Shown: one piece after another, positions 32,657 to 47,394 of the stretch
Position numbering within the stretch: the stretch's first letter is position 1
How the letters are laid out: each line of letters starts with the position of its first letter
NCBI GenBank assembly: GCA_003254885.1
Contig: QANT01002270.1
Location: forward strand, 79,618-143,617
Length of the DNA stretch: 64,000 bases
From: Purshia tridentata
Lineage: Eukaryota; Streptophyta; Magnoliopsida; Rosales; Rosaceae
Reading direction: 5' to 3'
Translations under genes and position numbers: made by a program
Notes under the pieces: generated by a model
Database searches by the model: none
What the model was told of the DNA's origin: nothing
What the model saw: only the letters and a program-made list of their open reading frames with translations

Positions 32657-35600
32657 CTACCGACTTTCCCCAACATCGCCAAATTCCCCATCTTCTAGCT
32701 CATCACGATCCCCACTTCTACGAGAACCATTCCGGTGGTCTCTCTTATGTCTTTTATGTCTGCTTTCAGTATCTGACTCAGGACCAGATGCCTGCTACTC
32801 AATTACCAATGGAAACAAGGTACAGTTCATATCAGTGTTTAAACAAAAACTAAAATTAACCCAACAAAAAGTCAGAAGTTATTTCTCAACATACCCGTCT
32901 TGATTTCTTGTGGTCGCTGCTAGATCCATGAGATTTCTTGGACCGATCATTCTCATGTCCATTCACATGATCTTCATCATTATGATGCCGCCTCCTATGT
33001 TTCTTATTGTTGTCTTTTCCTGACCTCTTTTTCTCTTTGGAATCATGACTCTCCGTTACATCAGCAATTTCACTGTCTGCTCCATCTTTCTTAAGGTGTT
33101 CCTCCTTTTCTCTTTCATATCCTACCCCTTTTTCCCTTCTCTGTTTCGACCTTCTCCTCTCTCTTTCATCTCTCTCCTTTTCCTTCCTGGCCTACAGAGT
33201 GTAGAAACTAGAAATTCATTGCTTCATACTCAAGCTTTCATATGAATGGAAAAGTAATACATGAAACTGGTCCAAATAATGTGATTCGGCTAATTTTGTA
33301 CCTTTTCCTCCTTTCGTTTTCTCTCTCTCTCTTTTTCTTGTTCTTTCAGTTGCATTACATGCTTATCAAATATCTCCCTGCAGAAGCTCTCTTCACCAAT
33401 GACACTACACAAGCATCCAAAATAATCATGCAATAGTCAATTAAAAAAGGATATTATTTGTGGAAGACTAAGAAAGCTAAAACAAACATATCCAGTACAA
33501 TATGAGATATTTTATACTTCACTTTCCATTCAAATTTTAATTCTATTTGCTTTAAAATTTTCTTCATTTTCCCAATTACTTATTCTACTAAAAACTTAAA
33601 ATCAAATGTCAACAATGTTTGTCATGTAAACTTGACAAGAACACCCTATACACTACTGTCCTAAACATCAGCCACGGACAGTAGAGATCTAGGATATTGA
33701 ACTTCAGATGCACAAGAAGTGAATGTTAGAGCAGATACTTTAGGAGCCATAAAATCATACTTCTGATGAACATTTATCAATCTTTAAAATTAAAAGTAAA
33801 ACAAAACACATTATTATGAGCATAAGACATAATTCAAGGTAATTCAAGTTATTAATATACCTGTACTCCTGACTAACTTCAAGAAGTGATTTGCAGTCCT
33901 CCCACTTAGAAGATGGAGTTATCTCCTGCAAAAAAGAATGAATCAGACACGACAAAATGTTGAGCCCAAAAAAATGAAAATATAGAAACAAATGTTGCTA
34001 GTGCCAAACCACCAGAAAAATAAGAGCATCGTAAATATCATAAGTTGGCACACACAGCATGCTCTACCTTGATAGAAGATAAGAGATGAAAGAAATCATC
34101 TGCAAGACGTTTACGCTTTTTAGCTTCTTTCTCCTCCTTTTCCCTCACTCGTTCCAATAACTCATCAAATACTAGCTGCAAGGAAGTAGAAAATCACAAT
34201 AGCTCATTGTGGCACATAGTACAAAAAAGCATATACTGTAGCACATGAAACTAAAATTAAAAACTCAATTTTATCAACACAGAGGAGCCACTAACGGATC
34301 AGCCCTTTTCTTGCCACGTGGCAACTTCCCTGGTGAAACCACTTTACATTGGCTGACACTTCAAACATCACTCTAAAAGAATATAGTTACACAAGGACGT
34401 TTCCTAAATGTCCTATTCATGCGATTTCTTGAATGCTTTAAAGTTATAATTACCTCATCCCAAAGCAGTGCAAACTGCAAAGTTCAGCATCTAACATTTA
34501 GACTTGACTGCCAGAGATTGAAAATTTGGAAGAATGACATCAATCTAGACTAAGATTGCATATAGTAGCTTCATCGCAACTAAGAAATTTTATCTGACGT
34601 TGGAATGGGTGTTCGTTTAGCAGCCTTGTTCTAACTTCCATGCAATATTTTCTTGGATGCCTTTTGAAAAATTGGTGTATTGGTCACTTAAGTGTGGGCA
34701 ATTTTGTAAGCAACGCTTATTTAGAAATTTTGGAATATAAATATGCTTGTTACCTAAAAGATGATGTGTAATGTCCATGTTGGTTTCCACAAATCATATG
34801 TTTCATGCCCAAAACACTCAAAAGCATTGGACCACAAGATAATTTGTAGCAGATTCACCAAGTTTATCCAAAAGGGTATTAAGAGCAAGGCCACAATATG
34901 AAAGCCCATATTCATCTAAGACTTCTAGAGTTGTTCAATAGTTTTGAAGTCTATGTACCTTTAAGTTGGCATCTGATACAGGTGGAGAGCCAATATCATT
35001 TGATATAACGCTTTTGAAATCTTCAAGCTTCCAGGTTGATGAAAGTGTGATCTAAAAAGTAACCACACATTAGATATCTAAAGATACTATAGAACAGAAA
35101 CAAGAAATGGTGACCAATCAAACCTTTCCCAACTTCACAGCATCTTTTATTCGAGTTTTGTCCTCATGATACTGTAAAAAATAGCCAGATTTCAATTTTG
35201 TAAGCAACTATGCATTTAAAACTAGAAGAAGGACCAAGTCATAAACATGCAGAAAAAATTAAAGATTCTACATATTGTTACAGGAAAAGAGAAAAGAAAA
35301 TTTTATTCGTGTAAAAACAGACCCAAAACATGGAAACTTGAAACCAGTAAATATATATGGAAAGAATGACAGGATCTTGGACTGAAAAGATAGATTTATA
35401 GATCGTATTTCATATAAACCAGAATTACAAAAAGGCAAGGTATAGTTTAATTACTTGTTTCTCTAGTTCCTCAACAACATCTTCAAACAAATCTTTTGGA
35501 GTTGAACCAGAGGTGTTTGATGCAACTGCCAGATATGCAGGTAGATCTTTAACCTAAAAGCACACAAGGAAAAAAAACACAGAAAAAAGGGGGAAGGGGG

Positions 35601-36244
35601 GCGGAGGTTAAAGACATGAGATAACATGATAACAGCTAAATCAACTGTAGAAAAAAATTGAATTCTGAATTTTCAGAAACCATGGATGGTTTTACCACAA
35701 TCCACAAAAGAAATAACATTGTAAGAAAAAGGGAAAAGGTCTACTAACCTTAATACAGTAATCACGCCAGTGAGTTTTGGCTGTAAGAGTGCCTGCAGCA
35801 AGATGTTCTTCCATCAATTTGCGGAACTCATCGCGGTTTTTACGTTCTGCCTTTCTCAATTCTTCCTGTTGTTCAAGAAAGCCCCATATTAAAAGCACTT
35901 TCCATTTAAAAATATGTACATAAATAAATAAAAACACAGTCAAACAGTATCGAACCTTCTGTATCCTCCTCTGCTCCTCCTCTTCTTTCTCTAGATCACG
36001 CAGATATTCCTGTGACAACACTTCTAAATAAGCTTCAAATTTTATTTTGTATCACTAGCTAAATGAGGAACTTACCTGGAAAATTTCTAAACGATCAATT
36101 TTTTCAAGACGTGAACATCTTTCATCAGCCTCTAAACGATCTTGAACTTTTCGCCACTGACTGCTTGCCTATGTCACAAATGCCAAGAAGCATGAGTTTT
36201 GATGCCAAAATACAACACATGAACACAAAAAAAAAAAAAAAAAN

Positions 36245-36287
<43 letters not shown>

Positions 36288-39200
36288 AACAAAAATGAAA
36301 CTAACTAACTAACTAAAATGGAACCTTGATGAAGTCGCAAGATTCCAAGAATTGCCTGTATTCCAATATATTGTGCTTACGTTCCTCCTGTGCCTTTGCT
36401 CGTTCCTGACCAAAATCCAGTTTACAGTGGTAAGAGCATATACTTAAAAATCCACAATCCTCAAAGTACCAAATGATAATTTAAAATACATCTAAACCAG
36501 TGTTAGAACTGTATTTAATACCTTCACTATGAGGAGGTTACAGTCAAGAAGTTTGGATGAAAGGAAAAAATGTTAAGATTATAGTCATAACACCTAATTT
36601 ATGAGGTGGGTCATATGTGAAGCTCTTTTTGCCAGCTAGGAATAGCCATTAAAAAATTGAGATTTACAATGAGCAGATCTCCATATATCCATGCTGGCAT
36701 ATGTACATGAATACGTAGCATACAAATATGCACACAGACACAACACACATATAAAGTTATGTAGGTCAACTCAGGTTCCATAGTTAGATCCGGCTAGGAT
36801 TCTTCAGCAATATCCCAGCCTTAGGTTGATCGGCCAATGTAAAGTTTTGCTACTAAGGGGTGTAAACATCCATAGCATGCATAGAAAGGTTATGAATAGA
36901 TGAGAACAGTTAAGATAGCAGAAATATACTTTCTTTTGGAGTTCCTCCACATAGCTTTCAAACAAATCCCTGCGGTCTCTATCTCGTTCAACAGCTTTGA
37001 AACGTTCATCATTTTCAAATATGCTCTCAGTTTTGCTGAATGATAATTTAAACTTCACATCAGTAATATATATATAAAACATATGATATATGTACATGTA
37101 TATAACTGACTCTTAAACAAATATTGTTTAAATTGGAAAAAGAATATCAAATGTTGATTTAAGGCAAGACCAACCCCCATCTTGAGGACAATGTCAACTC
37201 TGAGCATTCCTGCAAAGGTTTGAAGACAGAAATAAGAAAAGAAAGCCAAGCATATAATTTCTATGCAGAGAAAGAAGAACTTTCCAGGAACATAAACAAC
37301 GTACTTCCAACATTTTTTTGAATTCTTCCCGTGCCTTTTTCTGTTTGATACGTCTCTCCTCAGCCTCCTGTTTTTTCCTTTGGGACAAGAACTGAAACAT
37401 AATAACAATATAAGTAATTATTTATATGCGTATTGATATTAAAATTATCAATAGTAGCAGTAATTACTAGGATATGTGTAGAAAACTGCCAGATTATTTC
37501 CCATTTCCAAAAACAAAAACTACAAACTCTGAGAGTGACTGAGACAATGCAGAGCTATAAGTTAATAATAATATCAGAAGGGGCAATAATCATTGATTTA
37601 ACAGTAACGTCAGTCTGTCAAAGCACAAATGCATGAATCCAATAATTCAGAGTGGCCACTTCATGCCAAATTGATGAAGACTGAGACAGTACCAGATCTC
37701 CCTCCCAGGACCCTACTTTCAGAAAAGACTTACCTCATTGAAAACTTGCTTCCGCTCTCCAAGTGTTTTCAGAGCACCATATCTTTTGTCATTAATTATC
37801 ACTCTCATGGCCTGATAATATTCACTGTTATTTCACATAGTTTAACATATGTACAGAAAACAGAGATGTTACATGACATAAGGGAATACCCGATCCCAAG
37901 TCCAATCAGACCCAATATTGGTAGACTCCAGGAGTGCTTTAAATGCATCTTTGGCCTCCTAAAAAATGATAAAAATAATCAGGTATGTGCCAGGAAAGTA
38001 ACAATGAAATATACTGCAATGTTTCGAAATTCAAATTCTATGTCGTACCTGCTTATTTCCATAGCTTACGGGTTCCCGATCAACTGGTTTTTCTTCTGAT
38101 GCAGTATCATTAATTTTATCTTCCATTACGTCCTTTGTAGCATCCTGCAAGGCTTCACTATTCAAGTTGCTAGAAAAGCATGTCAAGAATTCAATACCAT
38201 AACTACAAAAGAAACCTAAGATGTACCTCATTCTCTAGTACAGGAACTCCATCTGCAGGACTAACAAAATCCGGAGCTGGCAAATTGTTCAAATTTTCCC
38301 TAAAAAGTGAGAGGAAAAAAATTCAGAATGCATTATGCCAAATGAACCACCTCCAAATGCAAATGAAATACATAAAAACAGTTAAATGACTGTACATTGG
38401 TTCTGCAGCAGTATTGTTGATCATGACAGCAGCTTCTGAACTTCCCGTAACAGCAGAAGATGGTGTAACAACAGGCGTCTGAACTCCATCGGCATTTGTT
38501 TTTACAGGAGAAACCACAACAGGTGAGGCAGATGATCTTGAAACTATAGCAGTTTGGGCATCATCAGTGGCAACAACAGGTGCCACCAAAACAGGGCTTG
38601 ATGCTACATGAGCAGTAGTGGTTGACGTATCAGCTTCAGTTATGAGGGGAGAAACGGAGACTGTGGTATGATGATTTACTAGCATTTCCCGTGGTATTTC
38701 CTTGACAGATGCCTTTTCCACTTGTTCTCGGGCCAACTTGAAACAAAAATATTTGTTAGAAGGAATAACTGGAGTGAATTTTTAAAATGGCGGAAAAAAT
38801 TAAAATCTGAGGCATAGATGGATGGAGTAAATGAGTTTTGGAATGGGAAGAAACCTTCAGCTCCTCAGGCATAGTCCATCTAGATTCTTTAGTGACCTTG
38901 TTGTGGTAATACCTGCAGCATTTACATGTAGGATGAAGTAAATAAGTATCAATGACAACATAAATTGTAAACCACATTGATGCGAAATGACTATTTTAAG
39001 GAACCAATATCAATTGCTCACTTTCTTCCATCAGGACTAGTAAACTCCTTCCAGTTAGTTGATGCATCTGCCCTCTGTTCCAGTGAAGAAACTAAATAAG
39101 TTGAATCTCTATCTTAAACAAGACTTTCTCCCAAATAAGAGTACCAGAGAAAGGAAAAGCTTATTCTAGGTCAAAAAGTAAAAATAGCAAAATTTTAGTC

Positions 39201-39455
39201 CAGAAGCAGGAATAGAACAATAAGAACAGTCTAAGCATAAAACTAATAGTGGGAAATATTACAAACCAAGGTCGTGTCAGAAAACTAGAACATTAACACC
39301 CCAATTGCAGGAAAGAAGAGAAAAGGTGAAAGAGTGGAAATAACTTAACCCAAATGCTGATCTTAAAAATTTGAGAAACATCACTGCCGAGCCTAATAAC
39401 AATTTTAGTACAATTCAATTTTAATCCTATCTGGCACAATGAATCCCTTCTTGTG

Positions 39456-39522
<67 letters not shown>

Positions 39523-42500
39523 GCACACACTCATTAAAGAAGGCACCAAGCAGCACAATTCACGAATACAAGGAAAGTACAAGAACCAATGGGGAAGAGG
39601 AAATTGGAAAATCATATGAGATTAAGTCTTAAATGAAAAATGAGCTCAAGTCACCCATCCTAGCATAAAGGCAGAGAGAAAAAAATTGCTTTAAGATCAA
39701 GAATGGAAGAATTTTTCCTAAAACTGTCTGATGATAACCATAATTTCCTCCCTCACCCCTAAAACCCTAACCTAATACAACTTTATAAAACTGACCCAGC
39801 ATGCAACATCAACTAACAGACAGGCCCTTCTAATTTGGAATTCCAATTATAACACATTAACAGTAACCAACAATATTTAAATAATCAGCCATTACAACTT
39901 TCCCATCCTCTGCAACACTAAAGATTACACTCAAGGCATGAAAGATGGACCCCAAATGATAGGAGGCAAAACCCTTCAAACTACATGGAAACTACAATTT
40001 TAAAAATCTCAGTTTCTGCACTCCAAATAAGACAATTGTTAGATATTATAAAGGAACGAGATAGCTATCAAAGCCATGATTTCGGAACTGAAAACACAAA
40101 ATATGTATGTATAAAAGACAGATTACGCTGATGTTTATCGCAGTGTAAACGCAAACAAATGATAATTTAGTCAACTAGTATTCACTAAAGAATCAAAAAA
40201 ATAATTTCACACAAATATCATGATGGGATCAAGTATTACAAATGACAGAATTTACTAACATTCAAGTTATATAGTAGGTAGAGCAGGCAGCAAAGACCCA
40301 CAGCATATCCTACCTCTCAATAGAGTGGCACGTCATGTACCTGTAAGCATCTTTAAAGCTATGGAAGTCACACAATGCATAAATGGATAAAGAGTAAACA
40401 AACAATAAAAAATGAAAAAAAAAAAAAACTCTTAAAGGAATTGAAAACACCATTAAAACTGTTTCTAGGACCAATGCAAATAGAAAACAAGTCTCATAAT
40501 ACCTTGGAAGTCCTTACCAAAAGAGAATACCTTTGAAGTACTGAAAAAATAAGATTTGAAATATGACAAGAAATAAACATCTCAGTGCATCACCAGGACA
40601 TGGATTATCGAACATATAAGATTGGTAGGACAATTAACATAAACCCATTGAAAAGTACTAGATCAATGATTATGGTGAGATACATTTTGTATATTTAATT
40701 TACTAATTATATATAAGTAGTCTAAATTCTAAATGTAATCAATTAATGCCAAGATAAAAGCATTGTATTTTTATATTTAATTTACTAATTATATATATGT
40801 AGCCTAAAATTCTAAATGTAATCAATTAATGCCAAGATAAAATCATTGTACATACCAAAAATTCTCCATGCAAAAGCACAGGGGTGTGCGTATGGGAATG
40901 CATGTGTAGGGGGAAGGGGAGAGAAAGAGGAAACTATTTTAGAAAAAAAATACAATTCAAACAATAGAAGAAAAATATAACTATTTCTTAAACAATGTGT
41001 TTGGCAATTGAATTAGGAGACAAGAGAACAGAGGAGAGTAGAATCAAGAGATTACTAAGCTCTCTTGTGTGGATGAATAGGAGAGAAAAAAAAGAGGAAA
41101 TCTCTAATTGAGGATATTTTCAACATATTTACAACCAAACAACACAGATTTCATTTTCTATCCCAATTTTTCCACTTATAAAGAGAAATAAAAGTGCACC
41201 AGGAGAGAAGGTGAGCCTCTCTTCACTTCTCTCCATTCTCTCCATAATTAATCATCCAAATGGAGAAGTTTTCAAACTTCTCTCATCTCTCTTTTCTTCT
41301 CTTCATATCTCTCAATCTAAAAACACTTTAAATGTCTAGTAACAACCAAAAGATTAATAAATAATCACTTGTTTATCTCAAAGTAGGCAGAAAAGCTAAA
41401 ATCTAACAGTCCAACCAGGCTATTAGATAATGAAAACCTTGAAATAAAAACTACAAATTCATAGTTGCCCGCTTGAGAGAAACTCCTGTCATGAGCTAAT
41501 GGGCCAAATTTTCACCAGACTTTCAATTGCATGTGGTGTAACAAGATACAAAACTAAAAGACATTCGAATAACTTGATAAACCACACCCAGTCAGAATAG
41601 CGCCAACCAGGACATATGTAGGCAAGCTCACAATTCCACAATTTATCAAAACTGTTTCATCACTAACAAGGGTGCACCGGGACAAGCAATGTGTGACTCA
41701 CCTCCATTGGTGTCATCAGTTCAAAAGGCTTCTCCCAAGTAGATAATGATGTCCTCCTGTTGTAATAAAATCTGAATTGTTCATGTAGCAAAGAACAGTA
41801 TGTGATTAGAAAGATCAACCTTACAAGGTACAGATTATCAGCCAAAAAAATCATTAAAGCACAATATTCTAACAAATTGAAGCATAAGAAACAACTATGT
41901 GGAAAAATAGCAAGCACTACCTTCTTCCATCAGCAGATGTATGCTCTCTCCAATCTGCTGGATTCCCTCCCGCGGGGTTAGGTCGGAAACCTGTTTCCTG
42001 AAATTTTAAAGATAATGGCACATTATCAAGAAATCAGCATAGATTTCTGAGGAGCATGACAACTAGGCGTGAAGCTGAGAAAAAGAATCATCTTACTGGA
42101 GCGGTGGAAGTGGAACCAGAAGGCCGTTCACCGGTGTGCTGCAGAGGTGTAACAGAGACAGAAGACTGGATCTCAGATGATAACCTAACTTCTCCCTCGG
42201 ATGAAATATTCGGTGCATGCAGTTGAGATATAGACTGATACTGGGTGGAGTCATTAAAACTTCTTGGTATTGGACCATAAGAAGAAGATGCAAACTGCAT
42301 AAGTGCAAGTTATGAATTCAACGCCTAAAGATATTTCAAGCAAAATAAAAAGTCAAAGAAGCACAATCTTGAAACTTACAGTATATGATGAAGAGAGAGG
42401 TGTCCGTGGGCCACCTAAGTTAGGCATGACATTATTTGGAGTTTGTGCATTAGGCTGAGGTAGGGGCAATTCAGATGCAAAGTTCCTGTTAGGCTGAGCA

Positions 42501-43584
42501 ACAGGCAATGGAATTGCCTGTGATGGCAGCATACCATGACCTGGATGACCAGATCTTGGAGGTAACTGCTGCATTGGTTGTGAAAACTGGGGTTGGTGAG
42601 TTGGAGGAGGCAATCGAACATTCATCAATGGGACACCCCTGCCAATATGCTGAAAATTTTGAGAAGCCACAGGAATGAACTCCTGTGAATGTGGTGGTTG
42701 AACTACTGGCCGGAACTGCAGCGTAAAATTAATTTGAAGGGAATTATGTTGATTTATCATTAAAAACATGCATAGGTGACACACAAACTCATCAAGAAGG
42801 AATGTTTTACTTGAAAGGACATGGGCGGCAAACTTCGAGGGGGATCCACAGTACCCACTATAGGAGGCCGAAGAGGCTATCCAAGAAAAAGGGAAAGGAT
42901 AATGTTAATTAGCAAAACATAGGAAAATAATTGACCAACATCTATATTGAAATGTATTTCTGAAGGGAAAAGTCACATACATGAAAAAGTATAACAAGTA
43001 AATAATGAAAATAATTAAAATGGGACATATGGATCCATACCCAAAAAAATGCATTTATCGCCTGCAAACTGTCTTACATTTTATGGAAATAGAAATTTAA
43101 CCGAGAAATTAACAGCTCTAACATCTCAAAAAGGTCATAAACAAGGAGGGGAACCAAATATTAAATAAATTGAAAGAAAATGAACTTAGTCAATTCATCA
43201 ATACCATGTTTTTAAGACCATAAGCAGAAATAAAAAAAATAATCATGAGTATTAAATACATTTAAAAGATTGAGAAAAAAAAAAATTCAAGCTTAACAAT
43301 GCAAGCCCCAAGTTCAGATCACTGAATCACAAGATATCTAACAAGCCTGCTTAGACACCATGAGTGCCTTAATCTATAACAGTAATAGCCTAAAATGATT
43401 CTGAAAAGATAATCCTTCAGACCTAATTGGTGAGAAAAATAAGATTAAGGTAAACACACTCTGAGCTCATAGAAGAACATAAAAAATTTGTCTCTAACGC
43501 TGTGTGGTTTACAAACTAGTAACGCATAAAACAGTTTTCCTTATACACTACCTGTAGACCTGAAAATTGAGGGTTATTGGCCAT
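32657..43584 (-). CDS. PRP40: Pre-mRNA-processing protein 40 (WW and FF domains)
   Basis: U1 snRNP-associated splicing factor that bridges the 5' splice site and branch point and, in plants, binds the RNA polymerase II tail. Coding exons: 43552-43584, 42811-42876, 42380-42715, 42097-42294, 41921-41997, 41702-41771, 39022-39074, 38855-38912, 38396-38736, 38227-38299, 38049-38144, 37890-37958, 37734-37811, 37305-37391, 37175-37209, 36930-37035, 36325-36405, 36076-36168, 35956-36009, 35749-35865, 35455-35553, 35124-35171, 34959-35051, 34068-34175, 33861-33925, 33302-33404, 32895-33191, 32657-32791. All phases close to 1022 aa, start [11 protein letters not shown]. Residues 30-220 are Pro/Gln-rich. 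WW1 is near 222-258 ([20 protein letters not shown]) and WW2 near 264-297 ([20 protein letters not shown]). FF domains run from about 468 ([20 protein letters not shown]), and the tail from 860 is Lys/Arg/Glu/Ser-rich. Introns GT-AG. Confidence 0.95.
36227..36285. repeat. Poly-A tract with one undetermined base
   Basis: A run of about 58 A with an N at 36244, inside a PRP40 intron (36169-36324). The true length is uncertain; coding exons on both sides are unaffected. Confidence 0.95.
39461..39520. repeat. (TC)30 microsatellite in a PRP40 intron
   Basis: Uninterrupted TC dinucleotides followed by ACGCACACAC, inside the 2.6-kb intron 39075-41701. Confidence 0.97.
40691..40855. repeat. 82-bp direct tandem repeat in a PRP40 intron
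   Basis: ATATTTAATTTACTAATTAT begins at 40691 and again at 40773. The two units are almost identical through 'aatcaattaatgccaagata' and end near 40855. Confidence 0.9.
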
Positions 43585-45300
43585 TTCAGTAATGGCACAA
43601 GCCTCCGAAAACAACTGCAAAGCCAACAGCCATCATTAGCATCTTACAGTTCCAAGAGAGTATGTTAGGCTGAAAGTTAAAAAGTATAAAGTAGAGTAAT
43701 ATAAAAAATCCATATAATGGAAAAATAGATTCCACCAAGCACACATTACTATATGGTCTAATCTAGCATACAAAGCAAATAGAAATCTGAACTTTATGGC
43801 ATAGAGTGTTGCAGATCTAGAAACATGTTCATAAAACAAACATAGCCAAGATGAGGTATTAAGAAAACTCAAAAGAAATGCAAGGAAAGATGAAATAAGA
43901 AATGGCGGGCTAAGGTTGCGGCAACACCAATTTATGATTCAATGCCAGAAAGTCCTCTACAATGGTTCATATGCGCAGTAAAGGTTTAAGAAGCACTGGA
44001 CAAAGGAATGCACTGGTTCATGTTGAAGGGACAAACTCTGCAACCGAAAGAGCAAAAACAGATTAACCAAAAAATTTATGTAAGTGATCCTAAGTAGTCA
44101 ACATTAAGCTTTCTCCATTTTCAGTATTCTATCTAAGCTGACTAAAATGAGAACTATATAATATAAAACATGAAAGAAAATTGAATTAACATCCAAGTTT
44201 GGTAAGCTCACTGAAACACCTCCGTCATTGCAATTAAAGAGATCAAATCCTAATCTTACAGCCGTATTTTTCCCATACTATGGTGTCTGACACATTTTAA
44301 ATTTTTAAATGAAGAGTAATCCTTTTGCACATGCATAAAACCCTTACACCATGTTGTCTACTAATTATCAACAACTAAGTGTGCAGACAAGTGACTACCA
44401 TGATGAAAAGATACAGGCAGTGGAAAGATATACCTCAACGACTTCTTCTTCTTTTCAAGATATTAATATCCGTACTTTAGTGTTTATCAATACACCACTT
44501 ATACAATGTTACACATTTAATACATCTTTATAGCTTTACATCAACGAATAAGTATGGCCTGAATCAAATTCTATTAGACTCCAAAGATTAGATTTTAGCC
44601 TCTGTACTAATTTTTTCCAATCTTCCCATCAACCATATAATAAGTATCAGACCATGGCAGATCATGAATGATTTCAACCATGTAAACCATTTTGAACAGT
44701 AAAAAAGCTAACTCAGCCTAAAGACTGTGAAACTACCATAGAACGTCAAAATCATGAAAACAGAAAACAGCCCAATAATTTTCCGGAATTTTTTTTAAAA
44801 AAGGCATCCTTTTTATGACTTCATAATCTGTTTCATATATTATAGAACTACTGAAAGCTACTATTTTCTACTGCTTTATAAAATCAGATTTGGTAAACTC
44901 AGCCAAACAGGCTTAAATTCCCAGAAAAAAAAATACACATAATTTTCCATAATCCAAAATGTAGAAAGTGCCTCTAGCAGTGCCCACCCCCCATCACAAA
45001 TTAACGCAGAATGTCAATCAAATAAAATTAAAAGCCCTAACTTTCACACTAAAGAATTCCAATGAACCAAAAACCTGACCTAATTAATTGCATACCAGAG
45101 TGAGGGCAATTGCGGTTGAAGAAGCGCACAATACAAATATTTGAACTTGCATAAAAAGCATGAATCTTTGAGCATAATATTGGATTTTAATCAAATAAAA
45201 ATCGTACCAGCTGAGTGAAGCTGTAGCTGGAAGCCTCTGAGCGTTATTGATTTTGCTTTGCAGCTTAAAATGCTACGCTTTCTGTAACCAACCTCAGTTA
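43585..45300 (-). other. PRP40: PRP40 5' UTR exons and first intron
   Basis: The ATG exon extends upstream to 43614 (acceptor CTTTGCAG). A leader exon ends at 45208 (CAGCTG|GTACGA) and begins near 45300, leaving a 1.6-kb AT-rich 5' UTR intron (43615-45207). No separate gene is seen inside it. Confidence 0.7.
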
Positions 45301-45773
45301 TTTTGCGTTTAAGGATGCCCCTCGTGTTGTCCTAAGAATTAAACCCTCTTCTTTTTCTTTTTCAATTTTTTTTTGGTTGGGTCAAGGACATGTAGTGTGT
45401 CTTATGACTCTTATGCTTAACAAGAACACACCTCCCTCTCACAGATGACAGTTGGGTTACATGGGTACATGGGTTCGCCTACCATGGATTGGAAAGAATC
45501 TTCTTGTATAGAAATTTATGTCATACATGGTATGGCATATAGCCAAGTTTTCCGCTCTTTAATGTTTGACATGTATACACCATTAGATGTGGTAGTATGT
45601 TATACAATTAAGACTAACCTCTTTTAATTACGTATAGAGATAGTTTAACATGTATAATTAGATAATGTTATGTTTTTTTTTTTTGACCACTTAGATAATG
45701 GTATGTTTAAATGATCGATCAAACTCTACGATCAAGAAAATATTACTATGTATGATAAATAACAAACTTCCAA

Positions 45774-46315
45774 TTAGGGATGGCAAAAAAAATTTCATAC
45801 ATTCAAGTATTCGCGGGTAATCAAACAAAATGAAGCGGGTATGGAAGGAAAATTGGAGTACGGGGATAGATTCAAAGATTTCTTGAAAATACCTAATCGT
45901 TAATAGGCAAGGATGGTACTGCAATACCAGATCCCTGACTTAAATATATATAATTTCATTTTATTTTAATAATATTATTAATATATATAATAATATCTTC
46001 TTTGTTTAACATTTTTTTATATTACTATCATTCTTGGATCACTCTACCCTATTTTTACTATCACTTTTCTTTTTGGTCAAATATAAATTTTTTTTAGCTA
46101 TGTTATGTGTCTTAAAGAAAAATTTATGAAAAAGAAAAAGGGCAAGGATCAATGATTGGGAGGGTATAGGGATCCCTTTTCCTCGTTGACAAGTATGGGT
46201 AATCGCCAAATTGAAAATACGTTGGGGTAGGTATAAGGGAAAAAACACATTTGGATACGGCTCAGAAATGACATATTAATCTTTTGGCAATCCCATTGTC
46301 ATCATTGTCATCCCT
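45774..46315. mobile_element. hAT-like MITE
   Basis: Left end TTAGGGATGGCAA and right end TTGTCATCCCT form an imperfect terminal inverted repeat (AGGGATGGCAA with one mismatch). Both sides are flanked by ACTTCCAA (45766-45773 and 46316-46323), an 8-bp target duplication typical of hAT elements. The interior has the 'gcgggtatgg' type of subterminal words seen in plant elements ending in GGGATGGCAA and has no coding capacity. About 540 bp, non-autonomous. Confidence 0.65.
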
Positions 46316-46323
46316 ACTTCCAA

Positions 46324-47394
46324 CCTATTTTTTATTGATATGGGGAAGGGGGTGTCAAACTAGTACCTTGTCTAACATGGAGTATGAAAATACCACTAAA
46401 ACAAGTTAGTTGGTAGACATCCAATTCACTCTCACATGCCATAGTTAGTGTTTAATGTAATTAGGGTGAGGAAATTTAATAACACTACATTAGAATCAGA
46501 GTTTACAATAGAAGAAACTAAATTGTAGGAGATCAACTTCTTAACCCCTAAATCTAAATTATGCTCCAACGAATTCCAAGTACAAATTAGTGACATATAA
46601 AATAATATTCGTTCAATTATAACCATCTTTTGTGTTCAACTAAAACCCCTTCCAAGTTGAACTCAAAACTCTTTATAATTAGACTATATAAAAGTTTAAT
46701 TTGAAAGGTTTTAGATGCAACTCAAAGAGGGTTCAATCAAATTACAAATGTTACACACCATCAGATAAACAAAAACCTCTAAAATAAGAGGGATAGTACA
46801 TGATCTTTAACAAAAAATAGACGTGCATAATATGTGTTTATTTTTATTTTTTATGAGACGTATAAAATGAGCTGGGTTCATGGATTACTTTCTTTATTTA
46901 TTGGTAGAAGTTAATGATGTTCCAAACTGACAGGATTACAATTATCAAATATGTTGCAATTACCATATGCATGCATTCACCTCTAATTATGTTGCTATCA
47001 CCATTTGGATAATTATCTCCTGCATAGATTTTTAGCGGGGTGGTATGATGATATAGAGAACTGGGAGGTGACCGGTAAAAATAAAATTTTAAAATAAACG
47101 AAAAATTCTTGCACACAATGGTGTATAAACGTTGGTTGTCAGAATAATTCTCTAACACACAATGCAAAAATTGCTCCAAAGTTGTCATTTTTAACACAGC
47201 ATTCTTAGCCATAGTCCTATGGAAGCCTAAAAAAGCACAAGCTAATTGGTTGCACCGATCACCATAAACCTGTGAATTCCAAACAAATCGAAAACCACAC
47301 TTCTACTGGACTGGGTTTTCGTGGGGCCTCAAAGTCTCATCCTTTTTGTCACCACCTTCAACACCCAATCCACCTGTCTCACTCTTTTCCAACT
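46324..47394. other. Intergenic upstream of EGY3
   Basis: AT-rich DNA between the MITE and EGY3. An open frame at 46898-47212 (minus) has no recognisable domain. Nothing else seen apart from the promoter of EGY3. Confidence 0.5.

Noticed and set aside
36063-36308. Plus-strand open frame ending in poly-Lys
   Set aside because: Runs through the intronic poly-A tract with an N and is antisense to PRP40 exons.
39293-39615. Open frames with long Arg-Glu repeats on the minus strand
   Set aside because: Produced by the (TC)30 microsatellite inside a PRP40 intron.
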